Source: Marinobacter salinexigens
GTDB lineage: Bacteria; Pseudomonadota; Gammaproteobacteria; Pseudomonadales; Oleiphilaceae
DNA: 64,000 nt
Reading direction: 5' to 3'
Assembly (NCBI RefSeq): GCF_008370345.1
Contig: NZ_VTUU01000011.1
Coordinates: forward strand, 27,946 to 91,945
Shown here: piece after piece, positions 28,392 to 36,098 of the stretch
Layout: every line of letters starts with the position of its first letter
How positions within the stretch are numbered: the first letter of the stretch is position 1
Position numbers and translations under genes: made by a program
The notes under the pieces: generated by a model
The model's input: the letters and a program-made list of their open reading frames with translations, nothing else
The model's database searches: none
Told to the model about the DNA's origin: nothing

Positions 28392-28855
28392 ATGACCCAC
28401 CACATTCTACTGGACACCCTGAGCGAAGCATTGCAGCAAGAGATGCAGGCCAGTCTTGGCGTGATGACGTTTCCTGCCGGCAAGGTACTGTTCAGCGCCG
28501 GGGATCTCTGTCAGGGGCTTCCGCTGGTTCTGGGAGGGTCTATCAAGGTTCAGATGACGGGGCTGTCCGGTCACAGTATTGTGTTGTATCGAATGGGCGC
28601 CGCTTGGATAATCTGATGCTGTTGGTGGAGGAAGTTGCCTTTAGACGGATGGATGAAAGGTTGTATGAGTGGCTTGCCGCGAAGGCTGAACAGGGCGATC
28701 TGGCTGTTACTCACCAGGATGTTGCGGTTGAACTGGGTACTGCGAGGGAGGTGATCAGCCGGCTCCTTAAAGAGTTGGAGAAGCAGGGGATGGTTCGATT
28801 GTCTCGAGGTAAAATCGAATTTACCGGGTTTCAGAAGCCTTCAGTGCTCGTTTAG
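28392..28855 (+). pseudogene. Crp/Fnr-family regulator broken by internal deletion and frameshift
   Basis: Codons from ATG 28392 read the start of a cyclic-nucleotide-binding domain (FPAGKVLFSAGDLCQGLPLV, GHSIVLYRMG) up to about 28596, then hit a stop in frame. In another frame from about 28601 the C-terminal part resumes as RLDNLMLLVEEVAFRRMDERLYEWL and the winged helix-turn-helix VTHQDVAVELGTAREVISRLLK, ending at 28855. Together about 153 residues remain of the roughly 225 normal for the family, so about 70 codons (rest of the sensory barrel and dimer helix start) are gone and the halves are out of frame. A single-base sequencing error cannot explain this. Either fragment alone is unlikely to work. 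Confidence 0.85.
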
Positions 28856-28860
28856 CCGCT

Positions 28861-29970
28861 ATGCCCGTATCCAGTCCCAGAATTCTTCTGCTTTCGGCTT
28901 ATGATGCATCCAGTCACAAACGGTGGCGGGAGCAGTTGGCGGGTTTGTTGCCCGAATACCATTGGCATTCCCTGAGTTTGTCGCCCCGGTTCTTCCGCTG
29001 GCGCATCAGGGGGAACCCTTTGAGTTGGCTGGACGAGCCCTGCCTGGGCGAACCCTGGGATCTGCTGGTTGCCACGTCGATGGTTGATCTGGCAACGCTG
29101 AAAGGAATCCACCCCAGGTTAGCCGGCACGCCCTGTGTTTTGTATATGCACGAAAACCAGTTTGCGTTTCCGGTTTCTGAAGGTCAGTCAAACTCTGTGG
29201 ACCCTCAGATGGTCAACCTGTACGGCGCGATGGCCGCAGACTGCGTGGTATTCAACAGTGAATGGAACCGCACCAGTTTTCTGGATGGTGTCCGGGATCT
29301 TTTGAGCAAAATGCCGGACGCAGTCCCGTTGGGTCTGCCTGAAAGGCTGAGGGACAAATCCCTTATTATTCCCGTTCCTATTGAAGATCGGTTGTTCACA
29401 GACTGTAAAACTGACTACAACTGGGACAGCCCACACCTGCTCTGGAACCACCGATGGGAATACGACAAGGGGCCAGATCGACTGCTGGAACTCCTAAAGG
29501 CTCTTGATCGGCGTTCAATCCCTTTCCGTCTGAGTGTGGTTGGTGAGCGGTTTCGGAAGTATCCAGGGGCATTCGATGATATCCATGAACGGTTCAGTGA
29601 TCGAATAGTGCATTGGGGATACCTGGATAGCAGAGCGGATTATGATCAACTGCTGATGAATGCTGATGTGGTTGTTTCGACCGCGGTACATGACTTTCAG
29701 GGTCTCTCCATGCTTGAAGCCATGGCGGCGGGTTGTCTGCCCCTGGCTCCGGACCGGTTAGCCTACAGAGAGTATGTGCCAGCTGATTTTCGATATGGGG
29801 CAGGGGGCAAGCCTTGCGACGAAGCGGCATCTGCAGCCGACTGCCTGGCAGAATTAATGAGATGCCAACCTGAACCGTGCCGGCCTGATTCGTGGCGGGG
29901 TTCTGTCCTTGCTGAGAAATATCGCAACCTGTTTCAGCACGTGATGGGTGCCCGGGTGGGCCTGAAGTAA
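28861..29970 (+). CDS. DUF3524 glycosyltransferase, tRNA-queuosine mannosyltransferase-like
   Basis: 369 residues with a GT-B glycosyltransferase plan. The N-terminal domain carries LLLSAYDASSHKRWREQL and the diagnostic YMHENQFAFP (HENQ at 97-100) of DUF3524, and the C-terminal half has WNHRWEYDKGPDRLLELL and FQGLSMLEAMAAGCLPLAP, the nucleotide-sugar site. The human member (GTDC1/QTMAN) mannosylates queuosine in tRNA-Asp. Bacterial members share the fold, so a queuosine-tRNA glycosyltransferase is the best guess, unproven here. ATG at 28861 lies 5 bases after the pseudogene stop and has no strong ribosome site. Confidence 0.8.
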   Translation: MPVSSPRILLLSAYDASSHKRWREQLAGLLPEYHWHSLSLSPRFFRWRIRGNPLSWLDEPCLGEPWDLLVATSMVDLATLKGIHPRLAGTPCVLYMHENQFAFPVSEGQSNSVDPQMVNLYGAMAADCVVFNSEWNRTSFLDGVRDLLSKMPDAVPLGLPERLRDKSLIIPVPIEDRLFTDCKTDYNWDSPHLLWNHRWEYDKGPDRLLELLKALDRRSIPFRLSVVGERFRKYPGAFDDIHERFSDRIVHWGYLDSRADYDQLLMNADVVVSTAVHDFQGLSMLEAMAAGCLPLAPDRLAYREYVPADFRYGAGGKPCDEAASAADCLAELMRCQPEPCRPDSWRGSVLAEKYRNLFQHVMGARVGLK

Positions 29971-30069
29971 CTTTTGTATCAGCGAGTGTGCAGCTGAATG
30001 TCCCTGATGAGCTTGCTAAACTGTTTCTGTGCTTTTTTGCCGTGCCACGACTGATTGGAGTCTCCCCTA

Positions 30070-31356
30070 GTGGAAAATAAAGTGACTGCGGATACCTATG
30101 ATCGTTTGATCAACCCTGTGCTGATTTCCGGTTGCATTATCATTCTGGTGGGGTTTGCAGTGCGGGCATCGTTCGGACTGTTCCAGTTGCCCATCGCCCA
30201 TGAGTTCGGTTGGCCACGGGAGTCGTTTTCACTGGCCATCGCTATCCAGAATCTGTTCTGGGGAATCGGACAGCCTATTTTTGGCGCGTTTGCAGAACGT
30301 TATGGTGATCGTAAAGCAGTACTTGCCGGGGGAGCCTGTTACATTCTCGGCCTGCTGCTGTCCGGGCTTGCCACAACTCCGGGGCAGCACCAGTTTCTGG
30401 AAATACTGGTCGGTTTTGGCATAGCGGGTACGGGCTTTGGCGTCATTCTGGCTGTGGTTGGGCGGGCGGCCTCAGACAAAAACCGCTCAATGGCATTGGG
30501 AATTGCAACCGCTGCCGGCTCGGCCGGGCAGATCGTAGGGCCTCCGGTCGCTCAGGCGCTTCTGAGCCAGATGCCCTGGCAGACGGTTTTTGTCGTTTTC
30601 GCGGGCTTTGTGCTGTTATCAATGCTAGCGCTGACGATGATGAAAGCCCCCACCCGGGTGGGGGCGTCTGTCAGTGACGAGCCGGATGAGCCTATGGGCG
30701 TTGTGGTTCGTCGCGCAGTTAAAGACCCAACGTTTATCTTCATTTTTATTGGGTTCTTTTCCTGTGGCTATCAACTGGCTTTCATCACGGCCCATTTTCC
30801 GGCCTTTATTACCGAGATGTGTGGGCCTCTGGCGCCGGACAGTTTGCTGTATACGTTGGGGGTGACGTCCGCAACCACGCTTGGGGCTATATCCATCGCA
30901 CTGATCGGGCTTTTCAACATCGGAGGAACATTGCTAGCCGGATGGTTAGGGAACAAGTACTCCCGAAAATACCTGCTGGCGACGGTGTATATGTTGCGAA
31001 CCGTTGTGTCCGCTGTCTTCATTATGATGCCCATCACACCTGAAACGGTCGTGCTTTTCTCCATCGCCATGGGATCGCTCTGGTTGGCGACTGTGCCCCT
31101 GACGTCCGGACTGGTGGCCCATATCTATGGCCTGAAATACATGGGTACATTGTATGGGCTGGTGTTCTTTTCCCACCAGTTGGGAGGCTTCCTCGGTGTA
31201 TGGTTGGGGGGCGCGATGTATGACGCCTACCATGATTACACACTCGTCTGGTGGGTTGGCGTAGGTGTCGGCGCATTGTCGGCGCTGATCCATCTTCCGG
31301 TCAAGGAACTGCCGTGGTCCCAGAGGGGCAATAACCTGGTTATGGCTGCTTCCTGA
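30070..31356 (+). CDS. Major facilitator superfamily transporter
   Basis: 428 residues, 12 predicted membrane helices in two halves with a central loop at about 205-225 (KAPTRVGASVSDEPDEP). The motif GAFAERYGDRKAVL between helices 2 and 3 is the MFS motif A region. The general look (GFGIAGTGFGVILAVVGRAAS) fits the oxalate/formate-antiporter-like or monocarboxylate branch, substrate unknown. GTG at 30070 is preferred because TTGGAG lies 9 bases upstream; a TTG at 30055 would overlap that site. An AraC regulator follows 33 bases downstream on the same strand. Confidence 0.87.
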   Translation: MENKVTADTYDRLINPVLISGCIIILVGFAVRASFGLFQLPIAHEFGWPRESFSLAIAIQNLFWGIGQPIFGAFAERYGDRKAVLAGGACYILGLLLSGLATTPGQHQFLEILVGFGIAGTGFGVILAVVGRAASDKNRSMALGIATAAGSAGQIVGPPVAQALLSQMPWQTVFVVFAGFVLLSMLALTMMKAPTRVGASVSDEPDEPMGVVVRRAVKDPTFIFIFIGFFSCGYQLAFITAHFPAFITEMCGPLAPDSLLYTLGVTSATTLGAISIALIGLFNIGGTLLAGWLGNKYSRKYLLATVYMLRTVVSAVFIMMPITPETVVLFSIAMGSLWLATVPLTSGLVAHIYGLKYMGTLYGLVFFSHQLGGFLGVWLGGAMYDAYHDYTLVWWVGVGVGALSALIHLPVKELPWSQRGNNLVMAAS

Positions 31357-31389
31357 GGGCGGGGCGGTGATAGGCGGTATACTGGAACG

Positions 31390-32121
31390 ATGAGCAACTC
31401 AGACCTGTCCCTGCATCTTCGAAGCTATGGTGATGAGGGAAAGAAACATTCCCATAATCACCATCAGCTCGTACTGCCTCTGTCTGGAGCACTTTCCCTC
31501 TCTGTGGATGCCACTGAGGGCAGAGTGGAACAGCGCAAGGCGGCCATCATCCCTTCAGGTAGCGGGCATGGCTACGCCGCAACGGATGAGAACCGGTTTC
31601 TGGTTGCGGACGTGCCGGAGGGCTTGGCTCCGGCATTGGATAAGCTTCCGGTATTTGTGGAGCTGGACGATGCCTTGCTGAACTACGTGCAGTTCCTCCA
31701 TAGCCAACACCTGACCGGACGAGATTCAGGTTTCACCCAGCATCAGATGCTTCTACTGCTGATCCAGCTACTCCAGGAGCGTTACGGGAGCCAGCTCAAT
31801 CTCGATCGTCGGGTAGCCACAGCCAAACAGTATCTGGATGGTCATTTCCGCCAGCGGATCTCGACCAGTGAGTTATCTGCCGTCGCCAATCTGAGTACGC
31901 GTCAGCTGAACGACCTGTTTCGCAACCAGGTGGGGATGACGCCGCATCAGTACCTGACAGAAATCCGAATGAAGGAGTCCTGGCGGCTGCTGGAGCAAAC
32001 AGGTCTGAGTATCCAGAAGATTGCCGATGCCGTGGGATACGGCTCATTGTCATCCTTCAGCGACAGATTCACTCGCCATTTCGGCAAATCACCGAGTTAC
32101 TTCCGCCGAAAATCACAATAA
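31390..32121 (+). CDS. AraC-family regulator with cupin domain
   Basis: 243 residues. Residues about 15-90 form a cupin sensor (HSHNHHQLVLPLSGALSLSVD, with several histidines), and 140-243 hold the two helix-turn-helix motifs of the AraC/XylS DNA-binding domain (ISTSELSAVANLSTRQLNDL and IQKIADAVGYGSLSSFSDRF, then HFGKSPSYFRR). The gene follows an MFS transporter closely and precedes an EamA exporter, so it probably controls one of these. ATG at 31390; the Shine-Dalgarno is weak. Confidence 0.92.
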   Translation: MSNSDLSLHLRSYGDEGKKHSHNHHQLVLPLSGALSLSVDATEGRVEQRKAAIIPSGSGHGYAATDENRFLVADVPEGLAPALDKLPVFVELDDALLNYVQFLHSQHLTGRDSGFTQHQMLLLLIQLLQERYGSQLNLDRRVATAKQYLDGHFRQRISTSELSAVANLSTRQLNDLFRNQVGMTPHQYLTEIRMKESWRLLEQTGLSIQKIADAVGYGSLSSFSDRFTRHFGKSPSYFRRKSQ

Positions 32122-32206
32122 TTTCTCCGCAAGCCGAAAGTCGTCGTGCACCGTCGGGCATACAGTATCCGGAACATCAACTGTCGACGATTTCCGGGAG
32201 AATGAC

Positions 32207-33124
32207 ATGGCATCAGCGAACGTGGCAACGTGGATTGGCTCGGTTTCCGTGCTGCTTTGGGGAACTCTGGCGCTGCTCACCAAGCTATCCGGCGGTGACA
32301 TACCCGAGTTTCAGCTTATGGCGATGACCTTTGGAATTGCCTTTGTATTGATGTGTGTGCGCTGGTTCAGGGCAGGGCATACGGGCGTTCGCTACCTGCG
32401 GCAGTCCCTGCTGGCCTGGTGCATCGGAATCGGCGGGCTGTTCGGCTACCATTTTGCCTATTTCAAGGCAATGAACCTGGCCCCGGCTGTGGAAGTCAGC
32501 CTGCTGGCCTATCTCTGGCCTCTGCTTATCGTGCTGTTGTCTTCTCTGCTGCCAGGGGAGGCATTACGCAGCAAGCATCTTGTCGGCGCTATACTGGCCC
32601 TTGGAGGGTGTTGGCTGCTGATCGGGCGCAACGCAGACGGCTTCGCCTGGCAGAACCTGGAAGGCTATCTGGTGGCACTTTCCTGTGCCGTTATCTGGTC
32701 ATCCTACTCTGTCTTGAGCAGGTTGGTCCGCTCGGTGCCGACGGATGCCGTGGGGTGGTTCTGTGGCGTGACCGCAATCCTTGCTCTGGGTTGCCACCTG
32801 ATGTGGGAGGAGACGGTGTGGCCAAACGGATGGCAACAGTGGCTTGGGGTAATCGGGTTGGGGCTTGGGCCGGTTGGTATTGCCTTTTTTACCTGGGATT
32901 ACGGGGTTAAACACGGAAATATTCAGTTATTGGGGACGCTGGCGTACGGCGCGCCGCTGATATCCGTGATCCTGCTGATTCTGGCTGGCTATGGAGAGGC
33001 GTCTGTCGGCGTGATTGGAGCCAGCGTGATGATCGTTACCGGTTCGTTGATTGCCGGTCGCTCGGGCTCGTCTGAGTTGTCTTCCAGCCCGGCCCGGCTT
33101 CAATCCGAACATCCCTCGCCGTGA
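32207..33124 (+). CDS. EamA/DMT family transporter
   Basis: 305 residues with ten predicted membrane helices in two EamA repeats; blocks include WIGSVSVLLWGTLALLTKLS and MNLAPAVEVSLLAYLWPLLI, and the second repeat ends with a helix and a short serine-rich tail. The sequence resembles the YddG-like branch that exports aromatic amino acids, but the substrate is not decided. ATG at 32207 is 7 bases after GGGAG (32196-32200); longer in-frame starts would read into the AraC gene. The last 89 bases overlap the convergent HxlR gene. Confidence 0.88.
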   Translation: MASANVATWIGSVSVLLWGTLALLTKLSGGDIPEFQLMAMTFGIAFVLMCVRWFRAGHTGVRYLRQSLLAWCIGIGGLFGYHFAYFKAMNLAPAVEVSLLAYLWPLLIVLLSSLLPGEALRSKHLVGAILALGGCWLLIGRNADGFAWQNLEGYLVALSCAVIWSSYSVLSRLVRSVPTDAVGWFCGVTAILALGCHLMWEETVWPNGWQQWLGVIGLGLGPVGIAFFTWDYGVKHGNIQLLGTLAYGAPLISVILLILAGYGEASVGVIGASVMIVTGSLIAGRSGSSELSSSPARLQSEHPSP

Positions 33125-33530
33125 CTTCCTCTCTGCAGTGAGAACATACGGTTACCGGGTGCATCTGATGGCCGCAGGGTTTGTGGATGTGCACCAGAGG
33201 CGCGCCACGCTCATCGGCCATATACGTGTTCCCCCAGTGAACCAGTGCCATGATGACCGGGTGCAGGGCGCGACCTTTGTCGGTCAGCCGGTATTCTTCT
33301 CGCAGCGGTTTTTCCTGATACGGTACTTTGGCCAGAACACCATTCTCCACCAGCTTTTTCAGTCGGTCCGTCAACACATGCCGGGTAATGCCCAGCCGAC
33401 TTTCAAACTGATCAAACCGACGTACTCCGAGAAAACAGTCCCTCAGGATAATGAGTGTCCAGCGGTCGCCCACAACCGCCAGGGCTCTGGCCACTGAGCA
33501 CGGTTCCTGATCCAGTTCTTCCCACCGCAT
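33036..33530 (-). CDS. HxlR-family transcriptional regulator
   Basis: 164 residues. The first 110 form the HxlR winged helix: CSVARALAVVGDRWTLIILRD with the family cysteine, FDQFESRLGITRHVLTDRLKKL and EYRLTDKGRALHPVIMALV. The remaining 50 residues include HIHKPCGHQMHPVTVCSHC, whose Cys/His pattern may bind a metal. Divergent from the SDR gene at 33644, with two identical-type operators in between, so it very probably represses itself and that operon. The 3' end overlaps the EamA gene by 89 bases on the other strand. ATG at 33530; weak ribosome site. Confidence 0.92.
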   Translation of the reverse strand: MRWEELDQEPCSVARALAVVGDRWTLIILRDCFLGVRRFDQFESRLGITRHVLTDRLKKLVENGVLAKVPYQEKPLREEYRLTDKGRALHPVIMALVHWGNTYMADERGAPLVHIHKPCGHQMHPVTVCSHCREEVTARDVRIEAGPGWKTTQTSPSDRQSTNR

Positions 33531-33574
33531 GGCTTGTCCCCCTTCTGATACCAGCGCTTATTTTAGCTTGACAG

Positions 33575-33589
33575 GTTCTTAAAAGGAAC
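33575..33589. promoter_or_regulatory. HxlR operator 1 (GTTC-N7-GAAC)
   Basis: Inverted repeat GTTC TTAAAAG GAAC just downstream of a TTGACA (33568-33573) on the plus strand. The same design recurs 28 bases away at 33603-33617. Confidence 0.6.
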
Positions 33590-33602
33590 TGACTATAGAT
33601 GA

Positions 33603-33617
33603 GTTCCAAAATAGAAC
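33603..33617. promoter_or_regulatory. HxlR operator 2 (GTTC-N7-GAAC)
   Basis: Inverted repeat GTTC CAAAATA GAAC, same half-sites and spacer as operator 1, 26 bases before the SDR start codon. Centre-to-centre distance is 28 bases. Confidence 0.6.
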
Positions 33618-33643
33618 CTAAGAAATGGTAAGGGGCAAGGCCA

Positions 33644-34378
33644 ATGAAACAGAATAAACAACACGTGGCTGTCGTGATTGGTGCCGGAGATGCAACAGGC
33701 GGTGCGATTGCAAAACGGTTTGCCCGAGAAGGCTATACGGTGGTTGCAACCCGGCGTCACGAGGATGCATTGATTCCGCTTGTGCAAGAAATCGAAGAAC
33801 TTGGCGGCAAGGCGTTTGGTCTCGGTTGTGATGCGCGGGATGAAAACGCCATGTGTGCTCTGTTCTCAAAAATTGAGGACGAGATCGGAGCGATTGGTGT
33901 TCTGGTGTTCAACATTGGCGCCAATGTCCGGTTCCCGATTACTGAGACGACCGGGCGTGTTTACCGCAAAGTATGGGAAATGGCGGCATTCGCAGGATTC
34001 CTTGCCGGGCGCGAAGCGGCGAGAGCCATGTTGCCCAGAGGGCGGGGAACCATCATTTTTACCGGGGCAACGGCCTCACTTCGTGGAGGCTCTGGTTTTT
34101 CAGCGTTTTCGGGGGCCAAGTTTGCTCTGCGGGCTTTGGCGCAGAGCATGGCCAGGGAATTGGGGCCGCAAGGCATACACGTTGCCCACTCCATTATTGA
34201 TGGGGCGATTGATACCGCCTTCATCCGCGACAATTTTCCGGAACGATACGCGCTGAAAGAAAAGGGCGGAATTCTGAATCCGGACCATATCGCCGAGCAC
34301 TACTGGCAGCTTCATCAACAACCGAGAGACAGCTGGACCCACGAACTGGATCTCCGGCCGTGGATGGAAACTTTCTGA
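33644..34378 (+). CDS. SDR-family oxidoreductase-like protein with altered active site
   Basis: 244 residues with a Rossmann fold: GAGDATGGAIAKRFAREGY (13-31) is the nucleotide-binding loop and FNIGANVRFP the NNAG-equivalent strand. The usual YxxxK is FSGAK here (Phe155, Lys159), and the residue 13 before it, normally the catalytic serine, is Ala142. So it may be a non-canonical SDR or use other residues. ATG at 33644 follows AAGGGG. It heads a set with a DsbA-like isomerase and a thioesterase under likely HxlR control, suggesting catabolism of an aromatic or acyl compound. Confidence 0.85.
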   Translation: MKQNKQHVAVVIGAGDATGGAIAKRFAREGYTVVATRRHEDALIPLVQEIEELGGKAFGLGCDARDENAMCALFSKIEDEIGAIGVLVFNIGANVRFPITETTGRVYRKVWEMAAFAGFLAGREAARAMLPRGRGTIIFTGATASLRGGSGFSAFSGAKFALRALAQSMARELGPQGIHVAHSIIDGAIDTAFIRDNFPERYALKEKGGILNPDHIAEHYWQLHQQPRDSWTHELDLRPWMETF

Positions 34379-34388
34379 GGGCAATAAC

Positions 34389-34979
34389 ATGACAAAAACC
34401 ATCGACTTCTATTTCGACGTAGGCAGCCCGGCGAGTTACCTGGCCTGGACCCAACTGAAGGGGCTGACGGAAAGAACAGGAGCGGATATCTGCTGGAAGC
34501 CCATGTTATTGGGGGGCGTTTTCAAAGCCACCGGAAACAGCTCACCCGCCACGATTCCAGCGAAATCCGTCTATAACCGCATGGACATGGCACGCTTTGC
34601 CTCTCGCTATAATGTGCCTCTGAATTTCAATCCCCACTTTCCCGTTAACACCCTGTACCTGATGCGGGGAATGGTTGCCTGTCTGGGCACCCCTCATTTC
34701 GACAACTATCTGCAAGCCATCTTCAACGCCATGTGGGTGGATGAACAAAACCTCGGGGACGTTGCTGTCGTTGCCGACGTACTTGCCAAGGCGGGCTTCA
34801 ATCCAGAAGATGTTATTGCTCAATGTGATGATTCGGCCATCAAGGAGAGCCTGAAACGCTTGACGGAGGAAGCTGTTGAGCGAGGGGTGTTTGGCGCGCC
34901 GACGTTTTTTGTCGGAGATGAGATGTTTTTCGGGCAGGACCGTCTGGGTCAGGTGGAAGAATGCCTGCTCGCGAACTGA
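34389..34979 (+). CDS. 2-hydroxychromene-2-carboxylate isomerase / DsbA-family protein
   Basis: 196 residues with a thioredoxin-fold kappa-GST-like structure. The opening TIDFYFDVGSPASYLAW has the Ser of the SPxSY motif that binds glutathione in HCCA isomerase and GST-kappa, with no CxxC, so it is not a disulfide oxidoreductase. MLLGGVFKATGN and VFGAPTFFVGDEMFFGQDRL are conserved family blocks. Characterised members isomerise naphthalene-pathway intermediates; the real substrate here is unknown. ATG at 34389, 10 bases after the SDR gene, with GAGGG inside the SDR end as ribosome site. Confidence 0.9.
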   Translation: MTKTIDFYFDVGSPASYLAWTQLKGLTERTGADICWKPMLLGGVFKATGNSSPATIPAKSVYNRMDMARFASRYNVPLNFNPHFPVNTLYLMRGMVACLGTPHFDNYLQAIFNAMWVDEQNLGDVAVVADVLAKAGFNPEDVIAQCDDSAIKESLKRLTEEAVERGVFGAPTFFVGDEMFFGQDRLGQVEECLLAN

Positions 34980-35016
34980 ACACGGAACCTGTAGACCTTA
35001 GCCAAGAAGGATCAAT

Positions 35017-35838
35017 ATGAATCAGAACACTACTCTCCATGTATTTGACCAGTCGGTTTCACTGGAGCCTGCGGGGGCTGATACCTTTTGCGGCCGTACG
35101 CCCGCAGCATACGCAAATATGGTGGGGCCGTACGGAGGATTCCTAGCTGCTACCTTGCTGAACGCCGTTCTCCTGCATGAAGAGAGGCAGGGTGACCCTG
35201 TATCCATGACGGTCAACTTTGCGGGCCCGGTCGGGGACGGTGACTTCCAGGTCGTAGCATCGGCTCGCCGTACCAATCGGTCAACACAGCACTGGAACGT
35301 CGAGCTCTCCCAGCAAGGTGTGGTGGCCGTGACCGCGACCGTGCTGCTGGCGGTGCGCCGGGATACATGGGGTGACACGGAAGTATCCATGCCAGACGTG
35401 CCTCCCTCGGAATCCGTTGAGCGGATTGATGCGGGCCAATACCTGGCCTGGGTAAGGAACTACGATTTCAGAGTAGTAGAGGGGCATTTCGATCCTGCAG
35501 GGGGTATCGAAGCGAACGGAGATTCTCTGACGAGGCTCTGGGTCCGGGATATGCCACCGCGTCCGCTGGATTATCTGTCTCTTATGGCCATCAGCGATTG
35601 CTTTTTCCCGAGAATATTTGTTCGCAGGCAGCAACGAATGCCAGTTGGCACAGTTTCTCTGACCACATACTTCCATGCTGACAGGGACAGCCTCGCCCGG
35701 CAGGGGGATAGCCCGGTATTGGCAGAGGCTCATGCCCACAGATACAGCCGCGGCTTCTTTGATCATACCGGGAAGCTGTGGGGCGTCGGAGGCGAGCTGC
35801 TCGCCACGACTCACCAGATGGTGTATTTCAAGGATTGA
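35017..35838 (+). CDS. Acyl-CoA thioesterase (double hot-dog fold)
   Basis: 273 residues resembling the TesB-like thioesterase family (PF13622 type): PYGGFLAATLLNAVLLH in the first hot-dog, SMTVNFAGPVGDGDF, and the second hot-dog with DYLSLMAISDCFFPRIF and a final RGFFDHTGKLWGVGGELLATT block. Such enzymes release free acids from CoA thioesters. It ends the HxlR-linked set, 37 bases after the isomerase gene; AAGGA precedes the ATG at 35017. A bidirectional terminator shared with tRNA-Pro follows. Confidence 0.87.
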   Translation: MNQNTTLHVFDQSVSLEPAGADTFCGRTPAAYANMVGPYGGFLAATLLNAVLLHEERQGDPVSMTVNFAGPVGDGDFQVVASARRTNRSTQHWNVELSQQGVVAVTATVLLAVRRDTWGDTEVSMPDVPPSESVERIDAGQYLAWVRNYDFRVVEGHFDPAGGIEANGDSLTRLWVRDMPPRPLDYLSLMAISDCFFPRIFVRRQQRMPVGTVSLTTYFHADRDSLARQGDSPVLAEAHAHRYSRGFFDHTGKLWGVGGELLATTHQMVYFKD

Positions 35839-35872
35839 GACGCCGAGTGATTCGGGAGAATCCGAAGCATAA

Positions 35873-35904
35873 AAAAAGCCCGGACCGAAAGGTCCGGGCT
35901 TTTT
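35873..35904. terminator. Bidirectional terminator (thioesterase gene and tRNA-Pro)
   Basis: AGCCCGGACC (35877-35886), GAAA loop, GGTCCGGGCT (35891-35900), with T runs on both strands. Confidence 0.95.
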
Positions 35905-35909
35905 AAATA

Positions 35910-35986
35910 TGGTCGGGACGGCAGGATTTGAACCTGCGACCACCTGCACCCCATACAGGTGCGCTACCAGGCTGCGCTACGCCCCG
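35910..35986 (-). tRNA. tRNA-Pro (GGG)
   Basis: The minus strand folds as a complete 77-base cloverleaf with encoded CCA: acceptor CGGGGCG / CGTCCCG, D arm GCGC / GCGC with loop AGCCTGGTA, anticodon stem CCTGT / GCAGG with loop ATGGGGT (anticodon GGG), and T arm GCAGG TTCAAAT CCTGC. The discriminator is A, as expected for proline. A bidirectional terminator follows 6 bases downstream. Confidence 0.97.
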
Positions 35987-36098
35987 AGATTCGCTGGCTA
36001 CTGAGAAAACAGGTTTATCTCAGTGGCTTAGCGGGAGCGAAGTCTACACTAGCCCGCCATAAAAAGAAACAGGAATTGTAACTTTCACGCCCGGATTT

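Noticed and set aside
36000..36024. 7-bp inverted repeat upstream of tRNA-Pro as a terminator
   Set aside because: ACTGAGA / TCTCAGT has no T run on either strand; it may be chance or a weak element and was not annotated.
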